Assembly (NCBI GenBank): GCA_028673005.1
Contig: CM054117.1
Location: forward strand, 53,257,370-53,321,369
Origin: Tanypteryx hageni
Taxonomy: Eukaryota; Arthropoda; Insecta; Odonata; Petaluridae
Direction: 5' to 3'
DNA length: 64,000 nucleotides
Position 1 is the first letter of the stretch. Every line of letters starts with the position of its first letter. Below the pieces are notes generated by a model. The model was not told where the DNA came from and searched no databases. It saw nothing but the letters and a program-made list of their open reading frames with translations. Below are positions 62,894-64,000 of this stretch, in pieces. The position numbers and the translations under genes were made by a program.

Positions 62894-63247
62894 CACCCTG
62901 CAAGCTTCCTGTGATTTCTAATGGTGTTTATCTGTCTGGTTATCGAGCCGGCCTCACAATTGGCCATGGAGCTTCTGTGAACTACCAATGTGACCCTGAA
63001 GAAGAGGAAGAAGAAACCACGACAAGTGGAGAGATTTCATCAGAGGGAATGGATAAGAGGAGAGCCATTGGAATGAGTTTTGTAGGTGGAGGTGGGTATA
63101 GTGGCTACAAAGGAGTGAGTGGGAATAACAGAAATGGAGGAAGCATCGGCCTTGGCAGAGGATCCAACACTCTACTGCAAACGAGAAGGAGACAGATGAT
63201 GCTGCAACAGCAGCGACGTCCAGAACAAACTGCAGAATGTATATTGG
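62894..63247 (+). CDS. Sushi exon 12: C1-C3 of a module with a very long C2-C3 loop
   Basis: Reads APCKLPVISNGVYLSGYR, GHGASVNYQCDPEEEEEE, then a roughly 80-residue insertion rich in Gly, Ser, Arg and Gln (KRRAIGMSFVGGGGYSGYKG, TRRRQMMLQQQRRPEQ) before AECILG, where the donor G|GTTAGT cuts in phase 1. C1, C2 and C3 are present but not the tryptophan and C4, so the module must be completed by the following exon. Acceptor CATTTCAG is phase 1. The size of the insertion makes this the most divergent module of the set. Confidence 0.82.
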
Positions 63248-63609
63248 GTTAGTTTTCCAGCCTTCAGGTTGAATACACTTTTATGCTAACATGTCTTAGG
63301 CATAAAGAGATTTCTACATTTTTCATCCTATGTAATTTTCATTAATATCCACATTTTTCTTGCTTAACAGTTTTTGTGTTTATCTCATATTTGATACCAT
63401 CATATTTTTTATTTGCTGCTTGTACTTTGAAGAAAGGCTATATGAATATTATGGATTACTTACTTGGCCAAAGAAAATGTTCTTCCTATAAACCTTTAAA
63501 TATTATTTATTAAAGAATATTGTTGTTGACTTTTCAACCATGGTACATATTGCTCTCAACTCGAATCACATTTTTATCATGATTTCTCAATGGCACTTCC
63601 TTTCTTTAT

Positions 63610-63745
63610 CATTTGTTGGCCCTTTTGGTGCTCTTCATAAAGAGTAGGCTAATGCCAGTACCTCCTCCCTTGTGTATGGGTTCAGTGTTGGAGGAGTTAT
63701 GGCTATAATAATCCAAGAGGTTGATTAGCTAGAAATTCCATACAA
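63610..63745 (+). mobile_element. SINE 3' half, same family as 48946-49228
   Basis: Starts near TTGGCCCTTTTGGTGCTC and includes AAAGAGTAGGCTAATGCCAG and ATAATCCAAGAGGTTGATTAGC. Aligns with the second half of the copy at 48946-49228. The tRNA-like head is missing (5' truncated). Confidence 0.8.
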
Positions 63746-63803
63746 ACAACAAACAATTTTGCTATCATTTAAAGTAATTTACTCATTCTTATTTTCTTTA
63801 CAG

Positions 63804-63889
63804 TTTGGGAAATAGTCCACCCACATAAGATTACAGGATGTTATTTTTTTAAACGGACCTTTCTAATCATGAAGGCTAATGTAAACTAA
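63804..63889 (+). CDS. Candidate terminal exon 13
   Basis: After acceptor TTTTCTTTACAG (63803) the frame continues from exon 12 as VWEIVHPHKITGCYFFKR and ends MKANVN followed by TAA at 63887-63889. It supplies a tryptophan and a cysteine at about the right spacing to be the W and C4 of the module begun in exon 12. An AATAAA at 63924-63929 could be the polyadenylation signal. The coding segment is short and resembles no consensus beyond W and C, so it may instead be an intron stretch with the real exon lying beyond the window. Confidence 0.42.
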
Positions 63890-63923
63890 GTTGATATAAG
63901 TAAATAATGACACAAAAGAAAGA

Positions 63924-63929
63924 AATAAA
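63924..63929 (+). promoter_or_regulatory. Candidate polyadenylation signal AATAAA
   Basis: AATAAA lies 35 bases after the candidate stop codon. AATAAA is common by chance in such AT-rich DNA, so its value depends on exon 13 being real. Confidence 0.3.
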
Positions 63930-64000
63930 ATCGTGTCTACACTTTTAAATATTTTCAAAAGTTTCTTTTCTGGTATGATTCTGATAAGTTCACTAAACAA

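Overview
This window comes from an animal nuclear genome, most likely an arthropod and probably an insect. It has long AT-rich introns with GT..AG junctions, phase-1 exons for sushi (CCP) modules, tRNA-derived SINEs, and piggyBac, Tigger/pogo, hAT, Helitron-like and Tc1-like elements. No bacterial, organellar or viral gene organisation is visible. I cannot name the species from sequence alone.

Layout. Positions 1-28,043 hold no exon I can support. They consist of CpG-containing AT-rich sequence with six long, strand-asymmetric pyrimidine tracts (about 371-1172, 11890-12250, 14430-14880, 18300-18950, 20560-20890, 24830-25320), TA microsatellites, and several transposon remnants or repeats (4143-5270, 5375-8525, 8936-9310, 9620-10325, 10634-11460, 13580-14110, 26930-27180). 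This could be a first intron or the 5' flank of the gene that follows.

Positions 28,044-63,889 hold the 3' part of one large plus-strand gene for a secreted or extracellular multi-sushi protein. I can assign twelve exons plus a candidate terminal exon: 28044-28226, 29070-29300, 31254-31502, 32704-32877, 40813-40992, 43454-43750, 44040-44216, 46861-47065, 52634-53640, 55276-55527, 56100-56342, 62894-63247, 63804-63889. All junctions chain in frame. Every intron is phase 1 except the one at 47065/52634, which is phase 2 and cuts a sushi module just before its last cysteine. The 1-kb exon at 52634-53640 is a basic linker with furin-like RKRR and RRRKR sites and a long Gly/Lys tract. The open frame would add about 1,210 residues with eleven sushi modules. 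The N-terminus lies upstream of the window or was not found.

The introns are full of mobile DNA: a TTAA-flanked piggyBac (34220-36950), a TA-flanked Tigger (56500-58976), several hAT-type elements with 8-bp target duplications, a Helitron-like element (44340-45522), foldback elements and SINEs.

The most striking global feature is a sharp fall in CpG content between the second and fourth exons (about 29.4-32.7 kb). The first two exons are extremely CpG-rich. From 32 kb to the end of the window both exons and introns are CpG-poor. Two repeat families with one copy on each side of the boundary show CpG converted to TpG or CpA mainly in the right-hand copy, which suggests germline gene-body methylation that starts inside the gene. 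I found no clearly new enzymatic or defence system. The items most worth following up are the CpG boundary, the unusual sushi insertions with the processable linker exon, and a 129-bp-arm hairpin nested in a transposon.
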